Below, one piece after another: positions 18,113-26,908 of a stretch of DNA of 62,792 nt. The notes below the pieces were generated by a model. It did not search any database. It worked only from the letters and a program-made list of their open reading frames with translations, and was not told where the DNA came from. The position numbers and the translations under genes are program-made. Position 1 is the first letter of the stretch; the number at the start of each line of letters is the position of its first letter. Origin of the DNA: an uncultured Clostridia bacterium (GTDB lineage Bacteria > Bacillota > Clostridia > TANB77 > CAG-508); assembly GCA_944389745.1 (NCBI GenBank), contig CALXNM010000006.1, positions 1 to 62,792 of the forward strand, in the 5' to 3' direction.

Positions 18113-18325
18113 TTATTTTTCTTCAGCTTCAAATCCTGCATCTTCTACAGCTTCTTTTAAAGCATTAACATTTGTTTGTGATTCATCATATTTAACAACT
18201 GCTTCTTTATCTTCTAAACTAACTTTAGCGTCTTCTACTCCATCTTGGTTATTTAATACCTTTTGTAGTCTTGTACTACACCCTTCACAATGCATTCCTG
18301 ATATATTTAATTTAACTTCTTTCAT
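18113..18325 (-). CDS. copZ: Copper chaperone, heavy-metal-associated domain
   Basis: This single 70-residue HMA domain has the metal-binding loop GMHCEGCSTRL and a beta-alpha-beta pattern (DGVEDAKVSLEDKEAVV). It is expected to deliver Cu(I) to CopA. It sits between csoR and copA with a strong ribosome binding site (AGGAGG). Confidence 0.93.
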   Translation of the reverse strand: MKEVKLNISGMHCEGCSTRLQKVLNNQDGVEDAKVSLEDKEAVVKYDESQTNVNALKEAVEDAGFEAEEK

Positions 18326-18418
18326 AAAATATCCTCCTTAAATTGTAATTTACTTTGTTTTTTATTAATAAAGCAAATTATCTAAAATTTATCTAATTTA
18401 CTATTTGTTATCTTTTCT

Positions 18419-18709
18419 TTATCTTAGTTTTTTAAACAAATCCATAATTTCTTTAGAAACTTCATCTGTATTACCTTTTTCTATTTTAGTTTTTATACAG
18501 CTATTTAAATGATTCTCTAAGATAATGTTTTCTAAGCTTTCTAATGCTTTGTTTATTGCAAGCATTTGAGTAAGAATATCGTCACAATATCTATCATCTA
18601 ATATCATTTGTTTTATTCCTTTAACTTGCCCTTCTATAATATTTAATCTTTTTATTAGTTTATCTTTTTCTTCTTGTGATCTTGCTGTAAGTTTTTTTCT
18701 TTCTTTCAC
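18419..18709 (-). CDS. csoR: CsoR-type copper-sensing repressor
   Basis: This 96-residue four-helix protein has the family pattern RLNIIEGQVKGIKQMI. The Cu(I) ligands Cys (DDRYCDDIL), His and Cys (ENHLNSC) are all present. Apo-CsoR binds GC-rich dyads and releases when copper binds. The first gene after a matching operator, it should control the whole copper operon including itself. Confidence 0.94.
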   Translation of the reverse strand: MKERKKLTARSQEEKDKLIKRLNIIEGQVKGIKQMILDDRYCDDILTQMLAINKALESLENIILENHLNSCIKTKIEKGNTDEVSKEIMDLFKKLR

Positions 18710-18765
18710 TCACATCACCTCTTTTTATTTATTTTTATATATGAATTATTTTTCACCTCTTAAAA

Positions 18766-18794
18766 ATTATATACCCCTATAGGGTATATGTCAA
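18766..18794 (-). promoter_or_regulatory. Consensus promoter with CsoR operator in the spacer
   Basis: The minus strand reads TTGACA, 17 bases, TATAAT. The spacer is the dyad TATACCC-TATAG-GGGTATA (plus 18769-18789), which matches the G/C-tract dyads bound by CsoR. Repressor bound here would lie between the -35 and -10 boxes and block polymerase. Confidence 0.92.
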
Positions 18795-18866
18795 GATAAA
18801 AAATAAAAATAAGATAAAAATCTTTATATCGTTTTTTACCTTATTTATCTATGTCTATTTTATATA

Positions 18867-19070
18867 TTAATCAAAATCATTCAAATTCAATTCTATAGTA
18901 TCATTTGACCATTCTGCATTAACCACATTATTTTCTAATGCATTAACATATGTAACATTTTCTTCAACCAAAGTTGCTGATGGTACAGCAGTTATCATCA
19001 TGTAAATTAATGTTAGTACTAATATAATTATTATTTCTATAGCTATTATAATTACTCTACTTTTCTTCAT
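18867..19070 (-). CDS. Small single-pass membrane protein, unknown
   Basis: This 67-residue protein is taken from the ATG at 19070, which has GGGAG just upstream. An N-terminal helix (VIIIAIEIIIILVLTLIYMM) is followed by an acidic external tail. It overlaps the next gene by about 14 bases, and the two share layout, suggesting a paired function. No family is recognised. Confidence 0.5.
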   Translation of the reverse strand: MKKSRVIIIAIEIIIILVLTLIYMMITAVPSATLVEENVTYVNALENNVVNAEWSNDTIELNLNDFD

Positions 19071-19278
19071 ATTTACTCCCTTCATTTATTAAGCTATTAT
19101 TATAAATTGCTTCATTTATTTCGTGTTCTCTTACTTCATTTTCAAGATTTACTGTAGAACCTTCTGCTGGTCCACTGAATCCACCTATTATTTCTGTTCC
19201 TATTATAATAAGTAAAAAAATAATAACTATCATTAAAGCTCCTATAATAATTGATGAAATGATTGATCCTTTCTTCAT
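19057..19278 (-). CDS. Small single-pass membrane protein, unknown
   Basis: This 73-residue protein has one hydrophobic helix (about residues 8-30), then a short Gly/Pro-containing turn and an acidic tail. It is co-directional and overlapping with the 18867-19070 gene. The two are different proteins, not a frameshifted pair. Function is unknown. Confidence 0.5.
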   Translation of the reverse strand: MKKGSIISSIIIGALMIVIIFLLIIIGTEIIGGFSGPAEGSTVNLENEVREHEINEAIYNNSLINEGSKYEEK

Positions 19279-19335
19279 ATACTCTTGTCCCCTTTTATAT
19301 TAATTTAATATATCTTAGTTTCTTCTCATTCTCTA

Positions 19336-20229
19336 TTATTCTCTTATTTTCTTTATTGCTTCTGGTATAAATTCTATTGTATCATGTGCCATTTGGCTTA
19401 TATCTGTGTATTTTGACTCTGCTATTTCACCAGCTAATCCGTTTAAATATGCTCCTGTAGCAACTGTTAGACTATTCGCTTCATTATAGCCTAGTAAACC
19501 TACCAATATTCCTGAAAGTACATCCCCGCTTCCTGCAGTAGCCATACCTGGACATCCTCTTTTTACTAAATAAGCTTTATTACCATCTGTAACTATTGTT
19601 GTTGGTCCTTTTAATAATAAAATAATATTGTATTTTTTAGCAAACTTAATTGCTATATTAATACTATCTTTTTTTATTTCTTCAATATCTATTTTACTTA
19701 ATCTCTCAAATTCTTTTAGATGTGGAGTTAATATAATTTTACATTTTGTATTGTTTAGTATTTCTAAATTCATATTAGATAAAGTATTTAGTCCGTCAGC
19801 ATCTATAACAATTGGAATATTATAGTTTAACAAAATGTATTCTAATATTTTTTCATATTCTATACTTCTATTCCATCCCATTCCTATTGCTAATGCTTTT
19901 ATTTTATTTAATGAACTATCTATTTGTTTTTCATTAAACTTCATCTTAGAATCTTCATCATCTATTGTAAATATTGTTTGTTCTAATAAATATGGCATAA
20001 TAGATGTAGCAATAGTTTTAGGTATAATTAATCTAACAACACCAGAACCACTTCTTAAGGCACAGCTACTCATGTTTGCAAGTTTAACAGCTCCAGAATA
20101 TTCTATACATCCACCCATTATTCCTACATAACCATAATCACCTTTATTAGTATCACTATCTCTATAATTAAATTTATCTTTTATATCGGTTAACTCTATT
20201 TCATAAACATTTTCATCTATTTGTTTCAT
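19336..20229 (-). CDS. nnrD: ADP/ATP-dependent NAD(P)H-hydrate dehydratase
   Basis: This ribokinase-fold repair enzyme has 297 residues from the ATG at 20229. It contains GDYGYVGIMGG near the start, ALRSGSGVVRLIIP, an IDADGLNTL stretch, LTPHLKEF, and the active-site loop GCPGMATAGSGDVLSGI. It restores hydrated NAD(P)H. It lacks the N-terminal epimerase domain found in fused bacterial versions. Confidence 0.92.
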   Translation of the reverse strand: MKQIDENVYEIELTDIKDKFNYRDSDTNKGDYGYVGIMGGCIEYSGAVKLANMSSCALRSGSGVVRLIIPKTIATSIMPYLLEQTIFTIDDEDSKMKFNEKQIDSSLNKIKALAIGMGWNRSIEYEKILEYILLNYNIPIVIDADGLNTLSNMNLEILNNTKCKIILTPHLKEFERLSKIDIEEIKKDSINIAIKFAKKYNIILLLKGPTTIVTDGNKAYLVKRGCPGMATAGSGDVLSGILVGLLGYNEANSLTVATGAYLNGLAGEIAESKYTDISQMAHDTIEFIPEAIKKIRE

Positions 20230-20267
20230 TTTTAACACTTCTTTACTGTTTTATTTAAGTTCGTCAT

Positions 20268-20340
20268 ATTTAGGGACAGACTCTTGATTTATATAGCTAT
20301 AGCTAGTTCTTCAAATCATATAACAGACTGTTCCTTAAAG
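20268..20340. repeat. Degenerate inverted pair of GGGACAG-type repeats
   Basis: AGGGACAGACTC on the left and AGACTGTTCCTTA on the right lie in inverted orientation, 40 bases apart, between nnrD and the EAL gene. They resemble the cores at 6563 and 26879 but have diverged. Confidence 0.45.
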
Positions 20341-20345
20341 TGACA

Positions 20346-21849
20346 TTATTTATAATTTGTTTTTAAATATTTTTCAAACTCGTGTATTGGTAAAGCTTTT
20401 GAATAATAATACCCCTGTATTATGTCGCATCCTTTTGCCAATAAATAGTCTCTTTGTTCTTTTGTTTCTACTCCTTCTGCTATTGTTATTAGGTCTAATT
20501 CTTTTGCTATTTTTATTATGTAATCTACCATGTTTTTCTTTTTCTGTCCTATTCTATCTATAAATGATTTGTCTATTTTTATTATATCTATTGGCATGTC
20601 TTGAATCATACTTAAAGATGAATATCCTGTTCCAAAGTCATCTATTGAAACTAAAAATCCTAATTTTTTAATTCTGTTCATTATTTCTATAATGTCTACA
20701 CCTTCTTCAAATGCTGCACTTTCTGTTATTTCTAAGTCAATTTTATTAGGATTAATATCATATTTTGCTACAATCATATAATATTTTTCTAAGAAATGTT
20801 CATCCATAAAGTGATCTCTTGACACATTTATTGAGATAATTGGTTCTATTCCTAGCTCTTCTTTCCATAATCTCATATTTTTACATACTTCTTCAAATAT
20901 ATATGTATCTAGCTTTAATATAAATTTGTTTTTTTCAAATAAAGGTATAAATTTGTCTGGAGATATTATTTTTCCATTATGTTCCCATCTTGTTAAAGCT
21001 TCTGCTCCATACATTTTTTCAGAATCTGTAAATACCTTTGGTTGGAAGTATACTTTAAATTCTCTTCCCATTAACGCATTATACATAAGACCTTCTATTT
21101 TTTCATCTTCTTCAACTATTTTTTCTAATTTATCATCATATATATAATATCTTTCATATGAATTTTCTTTTGATTCTGAATGAGCAATTATAGCTTTATC
21201 AATTACTTCGGAAATATTTTTATCTTTTTCTTTAATTTTATATATTCCCATACTTATAGTTAAATTGTATGTAATATTACTTATTTTTATATTCTCAATT
21301 TTATTTATTACTTTACTTATTATTGTATAAATATTATCTTGGTAATCAAATAAAACAGCAAAGTAATCATTTGAATATCTAGCAATTAATGATGTCTTTC
21401 CAAATATTTCTTCTAACTTATTACCTATATTTACTAAAATCTTATCTCCTACAGCATATCCATATGCTTTATTTATCATTTTAAACTTATTTACATCCAG
21501 CATCATAATGTATTTATATTGCTTTTGCTCTTTCTTTAATATCTCTTGTCCGATTTTTTCTAAAGTAATATATGTTACCTTTTTGCGTAACAGGGTCTAT
21601 ATATGCATATTCATACAGTTTTCTTTGTTTTCGTATATCTGAAATAGCTGTATATATAAAAACTCCTAATATAAATAATATTACACCTACTGATAGGAAA
21701 AAGGTGGTGAGTAACATTCCCATTACATTTGATGTTCGATTTCCTAATCCATTTAAAATATATGACATATATATGGCTACAAAAATTATCATCCAAATTA
21801 ATACAATTAATATTTTAACGATTTGTTTTCTATATTCTCTTATTTTCAT
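20346..21849 (-). CDS. EAL-domain c-di-GMP phosphodiesterase with degenerate GGDEF, read through a CGGA +1 shift
   Basis: Two frames (21849 to 21514 and 21506 to 20346) become one 500-residue protein if one base is skipped at the CGG at 21552. The N-terminus has two membrane helices (about residues 8-70). A GGDEF domain follows, beginning LYEYAYIDPVTQKG, but its signature is SNDYF instead of GGDEF, so cyclase activity is unlikely. The EAL domain is intact: EALTRW, a DDFGTGYSS loop, KIDKSFI and EGVETKEQ. It should hydrolyse c-di-GMP at the membrane. The shift lies early in GGDEF and gives FRKN-GQEILKK, which fits the family helix without loss or gain of residues. Without the shift only a 111-residue membrane stub forms. 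Confidence 0.85.
21549..21552 (-). other. CGGA +1 recoding site (EAL gene)
   Basis: The zero frame reads AAA AAT CGG ACA, stopping 12 codons later. Skipping C gives GGA CAA GAG and joins the EAL frame. The P-site codon is AAT. The nearby A6 run could also be invoked, but the in-frame CGG matches the other nine sites. Confidence 0.75.
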
Positions 21850-21888
21850 TTTATCTCCTTAGTTCTTCTCATCTTAAACTCTATTTCA

Positions 21889-22745
21889 TTATAGAGCTAA
21901 AATTTTGTCTATCATTTTTTCCATATCGTGTGTTCCCTCTTTATATAGTTCTCTTAATTTTTCTTTATCTTTCTCTAGTCTTGATACCGTCACTGGTTTT
22001 TCTGGTGCTATTACTATTATTTTACCTTCTTTTTCCAGCCTATTTAATTCTTCTTTTATTTTATTATACCTTTCTGGCATTGTACATAGTTTTTCTACAA
22101 GTTTTGGATATTTTCCATATACATGTTTATATAATGCTTTCATTTTTTTGATACTTCTGGTTTTCTATAATTTCTATCTCTTGTAAGAACTACAACTATA
22201 TTATTATAGCCATTTTTCATTGCATACTCTACCGGGATAGGCATTGTCACCGCACCATCTAAATAATGATTATTTCCTATCTTAACCATTTTTGAACATA
22301 AAGGCATGCTTGATGATGCTTGTACTACATTATATATTTCATTTTTATCCTCTTTGCAGTTGCTTTTTTCTACATATTCTGTTTTTCCTTCTTCACAATT
22401 TGTTACTACAGATATAAATTTTTGTTTAGAATTTTTAAATGTTTCATAATCAAAAGGATCCTTATCTTTAAAAATATCATTAAATAAATAATCATATCCG
22501 ATTAGTCCTTTTTCTTTTCTTAAAGCTTTTAGCCCTATGTACCTAGAATTATCACAATTTTCTATATTAATTGTTGCTGTTCTTTTAGGTTGTTTAGATA
22601 CATAGTTCATTCCTGTTAAAGCACCTGCAGAAACTCCCATAACACGCTTAGCTTCCACATTATATTTCATTAATACATCTAATACTCCGGATGTATATAA
22701 GCTTCTTAAAGCTCCTCCTTCTAAAATTAATGTTATATCTTGCAT
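21889..22745 (-). CDS. Patatin-like phospholipase split by a -1 shift at an A-run
   Basis: The first frame (22745 to 22140) gives the catalytic domain: LILEGGALRSLYTSG oxyanion loop, nucleophile GVSAGA, and DGAVTMPIPVE with the catalytic Asp. It stops at TGA right after A AAA AAA. The remaining 84 residues of the family (KALYKHVYGKYPKLVEKL, then APEKPVTVSRLEKD) lie in the -1 frame from 22143, overlapping as ATGA. A -1 slip on the heptamer would give one protein of about 284 residues, the usual length. There is no CGG here. It could be programmed slippage, translational coupling, a mutation or a sequencing error. Confidence 0.7.
22141..22147 (-). other. Slippery A AAA AAA heptamer before UGA
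   Basis: The minus strand reads TCA AAA AAA TGA. The heptamer fits the X XXY YYZ rule for -1 slippage, and the new frame continues ATG AAA GCA. No obvious stimulatory stem was identified downstream by eye. Confidence 0.5.
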
Positions 22746-22809
22746 TTTTACATTCTTCTTTCTTCTTATTTTTACAATATAAGCCCGTCCTCATTGCTAA
22801 TTTTAATTG

Positions 22810-23146
22810 CTAGATTTCTTTTTGAACTCTACATGGATTGCCATAAGCTACTACATTTGCTGGAATATTTTTAGTTACTACACTTCCTGCTCCTATTGTT
22901 ACATTGTCGCCTATTGTAACTCCTGGAAGAATTGTAACATTTCCGCCAATCCAAACATTATTACCTATAGTTACTTTTAGTGCATATTCTAGTCCTTTAT
23001 TTCTTTCTATTATATCTATTGGATGATGGTTTAGTATTGTTATATTCAAAGCATAAAGCTTTTGTATTAATCATTTCTTTTAAAAGTTCTTCATCATAGT
23101 TTGGATTATATATTAATCCTTTATCTCTTTTTTCTTTCTCTGTCAT
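22810..23146 (-). pseudogene. Broken maltose/galactoside O-acetyltransferase
   Basis: An intact start (MTEKEKRDKGLIYNPNYDEE, from 23146) matches the N-terminus of the Maa/LacA family. It then jumps, with loss of about 75 residues and a frame change near 23050, into the C-terminal left-handed beta-helix ([42 protein letters not shown]). The hexapeptide repeats before the active-site histidine are missing. No CGG occurs at the junction, so this is a true deletion and not the recoding seen elsewhere. Confidence 0.85.
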
Positions 23147-23277
23147 TCTTATCTCCTTCTTTTCATAAATCACACAAAAATATTATTCTCCGTTTCTTTG
23201 CTTTTTATTTATCTTTCTTAATTTTATTCGCATTTAATATCTAATATATTATTACAAAATAATATTTGTTGTCAATA

Positions 23278-23296
23278 ATTTCCTATTACATAAAAA
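23278..23296. repeat. 19-base repeat shared with the pheST leader
   Basis: ATTTCCTATTACATAAAAA is identical to 6213-6231, where it forms one arm of a palindrome. Here it is a lone half, next to the rny terminator. Confidence 0.6.
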
Positions 23297-23324
23297 TAAA
23301 GTATAGATTTTACTCTATACTTTA
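23297..23324 (-). terminator. Terminator of rny
   Basis: The 11-base arms TAAAGTATAGA and complement have a 6-base loop, just past the rny stop codon. A T-rich tract follows on the minus strand. Confidence 0.8.
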
Positions 23325-23337
23325 CTATTTTTTTACT

Positions 23338-24879
23338 TTATTTTGCGTAATCAACAACCCTAGTTTCTCTTACTACATTAACTTTTATTTGTCCTGGATA
23401 TTCCATTTCGTCTTCTACCTTTTTTGCTACATCTCTTGCTAGAAGAGTCATTTGATCATCTGATATCTTTTCTGGTTTAACTATAATTCTTATTTCTCTA
23501 CCAGCTTGTATAGCGAATGATTTTTCAACGCCATCAAATGAATCTGCAATACTTTCAAGAGATTCTAGTCTCTTAATGTATGACTCTAATGTTTCTCTTC
23601 TTGCTCCTGGCCTTGATGCTGATATAGCGTCTGCTGCTTGGACAAGTACAGCTTCTATAGTTTCTGGCTCTACATCACCATGATGTGCTTGTACTGCATT
23701 TATTACTTTTTCGTTTTCTTTGTATTTCTTTAATACTTCAACACCAATTTCAACATGAGTTCCTTCCATATCGTGGTCTAGTGCTTTTCCAATATCATGT
23801 AGTAATCCAGCACGTCTAGCTAGTTTTGGATCTAAACCTAATTCTTCTGCCATTATTCTTGCTAAGTTAGATACTTCTATAGAGTGATTTAATACATTTT
23901 GTCCATAACTAGTTCTATATTTTAACTTTCCTAATAATTTTACTAAATCTGGATGTAATCCTACTACTCCAGTTTCTAAAACAGCTCTTTCTCCTTCTTC
24001 TTTTATTGTCTCTTCTACTTCTTCTTTTGCCTTTTCTACCATTTCTTCAATCTTAGCTGGATGTATTCTTCCATCTTCGATTAATTTTTCTAGAGCGATT
24101 TTAGCCACTTCTCTTCTAAGTGGATCAAATCCTGATATTACAACAGCTTCTGGAGTATCGTCTATAATCAAGTCAATACCAGTTAATGTTTCCAATGCTT
24201 TTATGTTTCTTCCCTCTCTACCTATAATTCTTCCTTTCATATCATCATTAGGAAGTGATACAATAGATACTGTTGTTTCAGATGTATGATCTGCAGCACA
24301 TTTTTGTATTGCATATCCTACTATCTCTCTTGCCTTTTTTACTGCTTCTTCTTTTGCCTTACTTTCGATATCTCTGATTACAGCTGCCTTTTCAGCAGTC
24401 ATTGTTTTTTCAAGTTCGGAAAGTAATCTTTTTTTAGCTTCTTCTGAAGATAAACCAGAAATTTTTTGTAATTCTTCCATCTGTTTGTTTGCTATTTCAT
24501 CTAACTCATTTTTCTTTTCATCTAACATCCTGTCTTTGTCAAATAAGTCTTTTTCTTTTCGTTCTACTGATTCTAATTTCTTTTCTAAATTTTCTTCTTT
24601 CTGGATTAATCTTCTTTCTTGTTGTTGTACTTCGCCTCTTCTTTCTCTAATCTCTTCATCTAAATCTTTTCTTGCGCTTAATATTTCTTCTTTAGCTTTG
24701 AAAATTTCTTCTTTTTTATTATTTTCAGCTTCAACTTTTGCCATATCAAGTATTCTTTGTGCTTCAGTTTCTGCACTCTTTAATTTAGATTCAGCAATTC
24801 TCTTTCTTATAAAAACTCCTACAAAAGTAAATACAATTGCTGTGATTAGAAATATGGCGATATTGATTACTATATCCAT
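23338..24879 (-). CDS. rny: Ribonuclease Y
   Basis: This 513-residue membrane-anchored endoribonuclease starts mRNA decay in Gram-positives. An N-terminal helix (about residues 1-24) is followed by a long coiled coil (to about 190). Next comes a KH domain ([19 protein letters not shown]) and an HD domain ([23 protein letters not shown]). The ATG at 24879 is preferred because AGAGGTG lies eight bases upstream and the membrane helix begins there. It ends with the usual [16 protein letters not shown]. Confidence 0.96.
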   Translation of the reverse strand: MDIVINIAIFLITAIVFTFVGVFIRKRIAESKLKSAETEAQRILDMAKVEAENNKKEEIFKAKEEILSARKDLDEEIRERRGEVQQQERRLIQKEENLEKKLESVERKEKDLFDKDRMLDEKKNELDEIANKQMEELQKISGLSSEEAKKRLLSELEKTMTAEKAAVIRDIESKAKEEAVKKAREIVGYAIQKCAADHTSETTVSIVSLPNDDMKGRIIGREGRNIKALETLTGIDLIIDDTPEAVVISGFDPLRREVAKIALEKLIEDGRIHPAKIEEMVEKAKEEVEETIKEEGERAVLETGVVGLHPDLVKLLGKLKYRTSYGQNVLNHSIEVSNLARIMAEELGLDPKLARRAGLLHDIGKALDHDMEGTHVEIGVEVLKKYKENEKVINAVQAHHGDVEPETIEAVLVQAADAISASRPGARRETLESYIKRLESLESIADSFDGVEKSFAIQAGREIRIIVKPEKISDDQMTLLARDVAKKVEDEMEYPGQIKVNVVRETRVVDYAK

Positions 24880-25029
24880 AATCATTACACCTCTTTCTAT
24901 ATATTTAATTTTCAATGTACAGTAAATATATCTTCATTTTATTTAATATATTTTTCCTACATATATATTTTATATTTATTATGGTCAACTGTCAAGTTAT
25001 TTTTCACTTAATTAACTAAATCAAATAAC

Positions 25030-25067
25030 AAAAAAAGACAAACTCATTAATACAAGTTCGCCTTTTT
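25030..25067 (-). terminator. Terminator of the XerD-type recombinase gene
   Basis: On the minus strand AAGGCGAACTTG pairs with AGTTTGTCTT (with G-U pairs), followed by a T run. It lies past the stop at 25114. Confidence 0.75.
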
Positions 25068-25113
25068 GATATGTTCAATTTAAATTTTTATTTTCTATAT
25101 ATAAATTTCATCA

Positions 25114-26004
25114 CTAAGCTCTTGGATGTGTTCTTTTATATATATCTCTTATTCCACTATCTTGGAATTGCATATATACTTGTGTTGATGAAATATCTGA
25201 ATGTCCAAGCATTGTTTGTATTGCTTTTAAATCTGCTCCATTTTGAAGTAAATGTGTTGCGAAAGAATGTCTTAATACATGTGGTGTAATATCTTTTGTA
25301 ATGTGTGCTTGTTCTTTATAGAATTTTACAATTTTCCAAAAACCTTGCCTTGTTAATCTTTTTCCATTTACATTAACAAAAAGAGCTTTTTCATTTTCAT
25401 CTTTAATCATAATTGGTCTTGCATCATTTATGTATTCTTTTAATGCTGCAATAGAAATAGAACCAAGTGGTATGTTTCTTTGCTTATTAGCTGATCTACA
25501 AGTAATAAATCCTTCATCTATATTAACATCTTCTACATCTAATGATATTATTTCTGTTACTCTCATTCCTGTTGCATATGCTACTTCTAGCATAGCTTTA
25601 TCTCTAGTTCCTTTTAAATCTACGTCTTTAGGTTGACTTAATAAATTTTCAACTTCTTCTGATGTTAATACACAAGGAACTCTTTTCTCTACTTTTGGTG
25701 ATTGAATATTTTCTGTTGGGTCATGTTTAATTTTTTTTACTCTAACTAGATATTGATAAAAAGATCTGATAGAAGCTAAACTTCTTGATATTGTTGAAGT
25801 CTTTTTTCCCATATCTTGCAAATGTTTTAAATACTCATTTATTTTTTTGGAATCTACTTTTGCATAATTTATTTTATTTTGACTTACGTAACTCTCATAT
25901 TGGTGAATATCTCTACTATATGATTGTAGTGTGTTATTTGATACCCTTTTTTCGTTTTGTAAAAAATCCAAAAATTGTTTAATCTGTTTTTCCATTATTG
26001 CCAT
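25114..26004 (-). CDS. xerD: XerC/XerD-type tyrosine recombinase
   Basis: This 296-residue recombinase has an N-terminal SAM-like core-binding domain (about 1-90). The catalytic domain has Arg in ATGMRVTEI, HVLRHSFATHLLQNGADLK (HxxR), His in LGHSDISST and the nucleophile Tyr in TQVYMQF. Its length and lack of mobile-element neighbours fit the chromosome-dimer resolvase rather than a phage integrase. Whether it is XerC or XerD is not certain. Confidence 0.88.
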   Translation of the reverse strand: MAIMEKQIKQFLDFLQNEKRVSNNTLQSYSRDIHQYESYVSQNKINYAKVDSKKINEYLKHLQDMGKKTSTISRSLASIRSFYQYLVRVKKIKHDPTENIQSPKVEKRVPCVLTSEEVENLLSQPKDVDLKGTRDKAMLEVAYATGMRVTEIISLDVEDVNIDEGFITCRSANKQRNIPLGSISIAALKEYINDARPIMIKDENEKALFVNVNGKRLTRQGFWKIVKFYKEQAHITKDITPHVLRHSFATHLLQNGADLKAIQTMLGHSDISSTQVYMQFQDSGIRDIYKRTHPRA

Positions 26005-26139
26005 TACCCCTTCTTCTTTTATAATATCTAATTGTTTTATAATTTACATAAACATCACCTATGTTATATCATAATTATTGTTAAATTGCAAATGGATTTT
26101 AAATTTTTTTTGTAAATTTTTCTTTTTTATTATGTTATC

Positions 26140-26787
26140 TTAAATTGTGTTTATGGTTAACATAAGAATGTTTGTTGATACATACACTTCAATTAATGAT
26201 GAAGCACATAAAAGTAAAAATAATATAATTGATATAATTGTATGTCTCATTATTTCTATTTTTATATTTTCTCTTCTTTTGTCTTTCATAATTGATTTAT
26301 ATAGTTTTATACAACTGATTGTCATACAAATTATTACAGGGATAAATATTAAATTCTGCAAAAATATAGTTGAAAGTAGGAATATTATACCTTTTTGAGT
26401 TCCAAGTACTGCAATTGCTGCAGATATTGTGTATCCAATACAAAAGCTTCTATATAAAACTATTCCAAAAACTACTGGAATACCTATTACTGTAGAACCT
26501 GCAAACCACATACTTAAGATTAATATTAGATTATCCCATAAAGATTTTTTTAATAATTCCACTTTATCAATGTGATAATCTTGTTTTAATGAATTTACAA
26601 ATCCTGTTATATATTCATTTATCTCTGTAAGCTCTGATTCATTTGTATTGTTTACAAATATTACTCCTATCGTAATTCCTATAATAAATATTATAATAAC
26701 AATTATGTATGCTTTTAGATTTTTATAAATATGGTCTAATATAACACTTTTTAAATCATTTTTTCTTCTTCTACGTTTTTCTCTCAT
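26140..26787 (-). CDS. spoIIM: Stage II sporulation protein M
   Basis: This 215-residue protein with about five membrane helices matches SpoIIM throughout (LILSMWFAGSTVIGIP, VLGTQKGIIFLLSTIFLQN). With SpoIID and SpoIIP it drives septal peptidoglycan remodelling during engulfment of the forespore. Its presence supports an endospore-forming lineage. Confidence 0.92.
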   Translation of the reverse strand: MREKRRRRKNDLKSVILDHIYKNLKAYIIVIIIFIIGITIGVIFVNNTNESELTEINEYITGFVNSLKQDYHIDKVELLKKSLWDNLILILSMWFAGSTVIGIPVVFGIVLYRSFCIGYTISAAIAVLGTQKGIIFLLSTIFLQNLIFIPVIICMTISCIKLYKSIMKDKRRENIKIEIMRHTIISIILFLLLCASSLIEVYVSTNILMLTINTI

Positions 26788-26878
26788 TTTTTCTCCTAGA
26801 CATTAAACTTTATTTATACATAATGTCTATTCAATAAAATGATTTTTAGAACTATTTTTTCACAATATAGTTTTGGTA

Positions 26879-26907
26879 ATGCCAAAGGGGTCTGTTCCCA
26901 TTGGCAT
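26879..26907. repeat. GGGGACAGACCCC palindromic repeat, copy 3
   Basis: ATGCCAAAGGGGTCTG followed by TTCCCATTGGCAT forms a near-perfect hairpin just past the PHP endonuclease stop codon. It is the inverted relative of 6563-6601 and may double as a terminator. Confidence 0.7.
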
Positions 26908-26908
26908 T

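Noticed and set aside
18867..19278. Two overlapping small genes as another frameshifted pair
   Set aside because: Each has its own start, ribosome binding site and membrane helix, and no CGG lies between them.
20346..21849. Active diguanylate cyclase
   Set aside because: The GGDEF signature is SNDYF, so the catalytic loop is lost; only the EAL part looks active.
25114..26004. Integrase of a prophage or integrative element
   Set aside because: The protein looks like housekeeping XerC/XerD, and there are no phage or conjugation genes or attachment repeats nearby.
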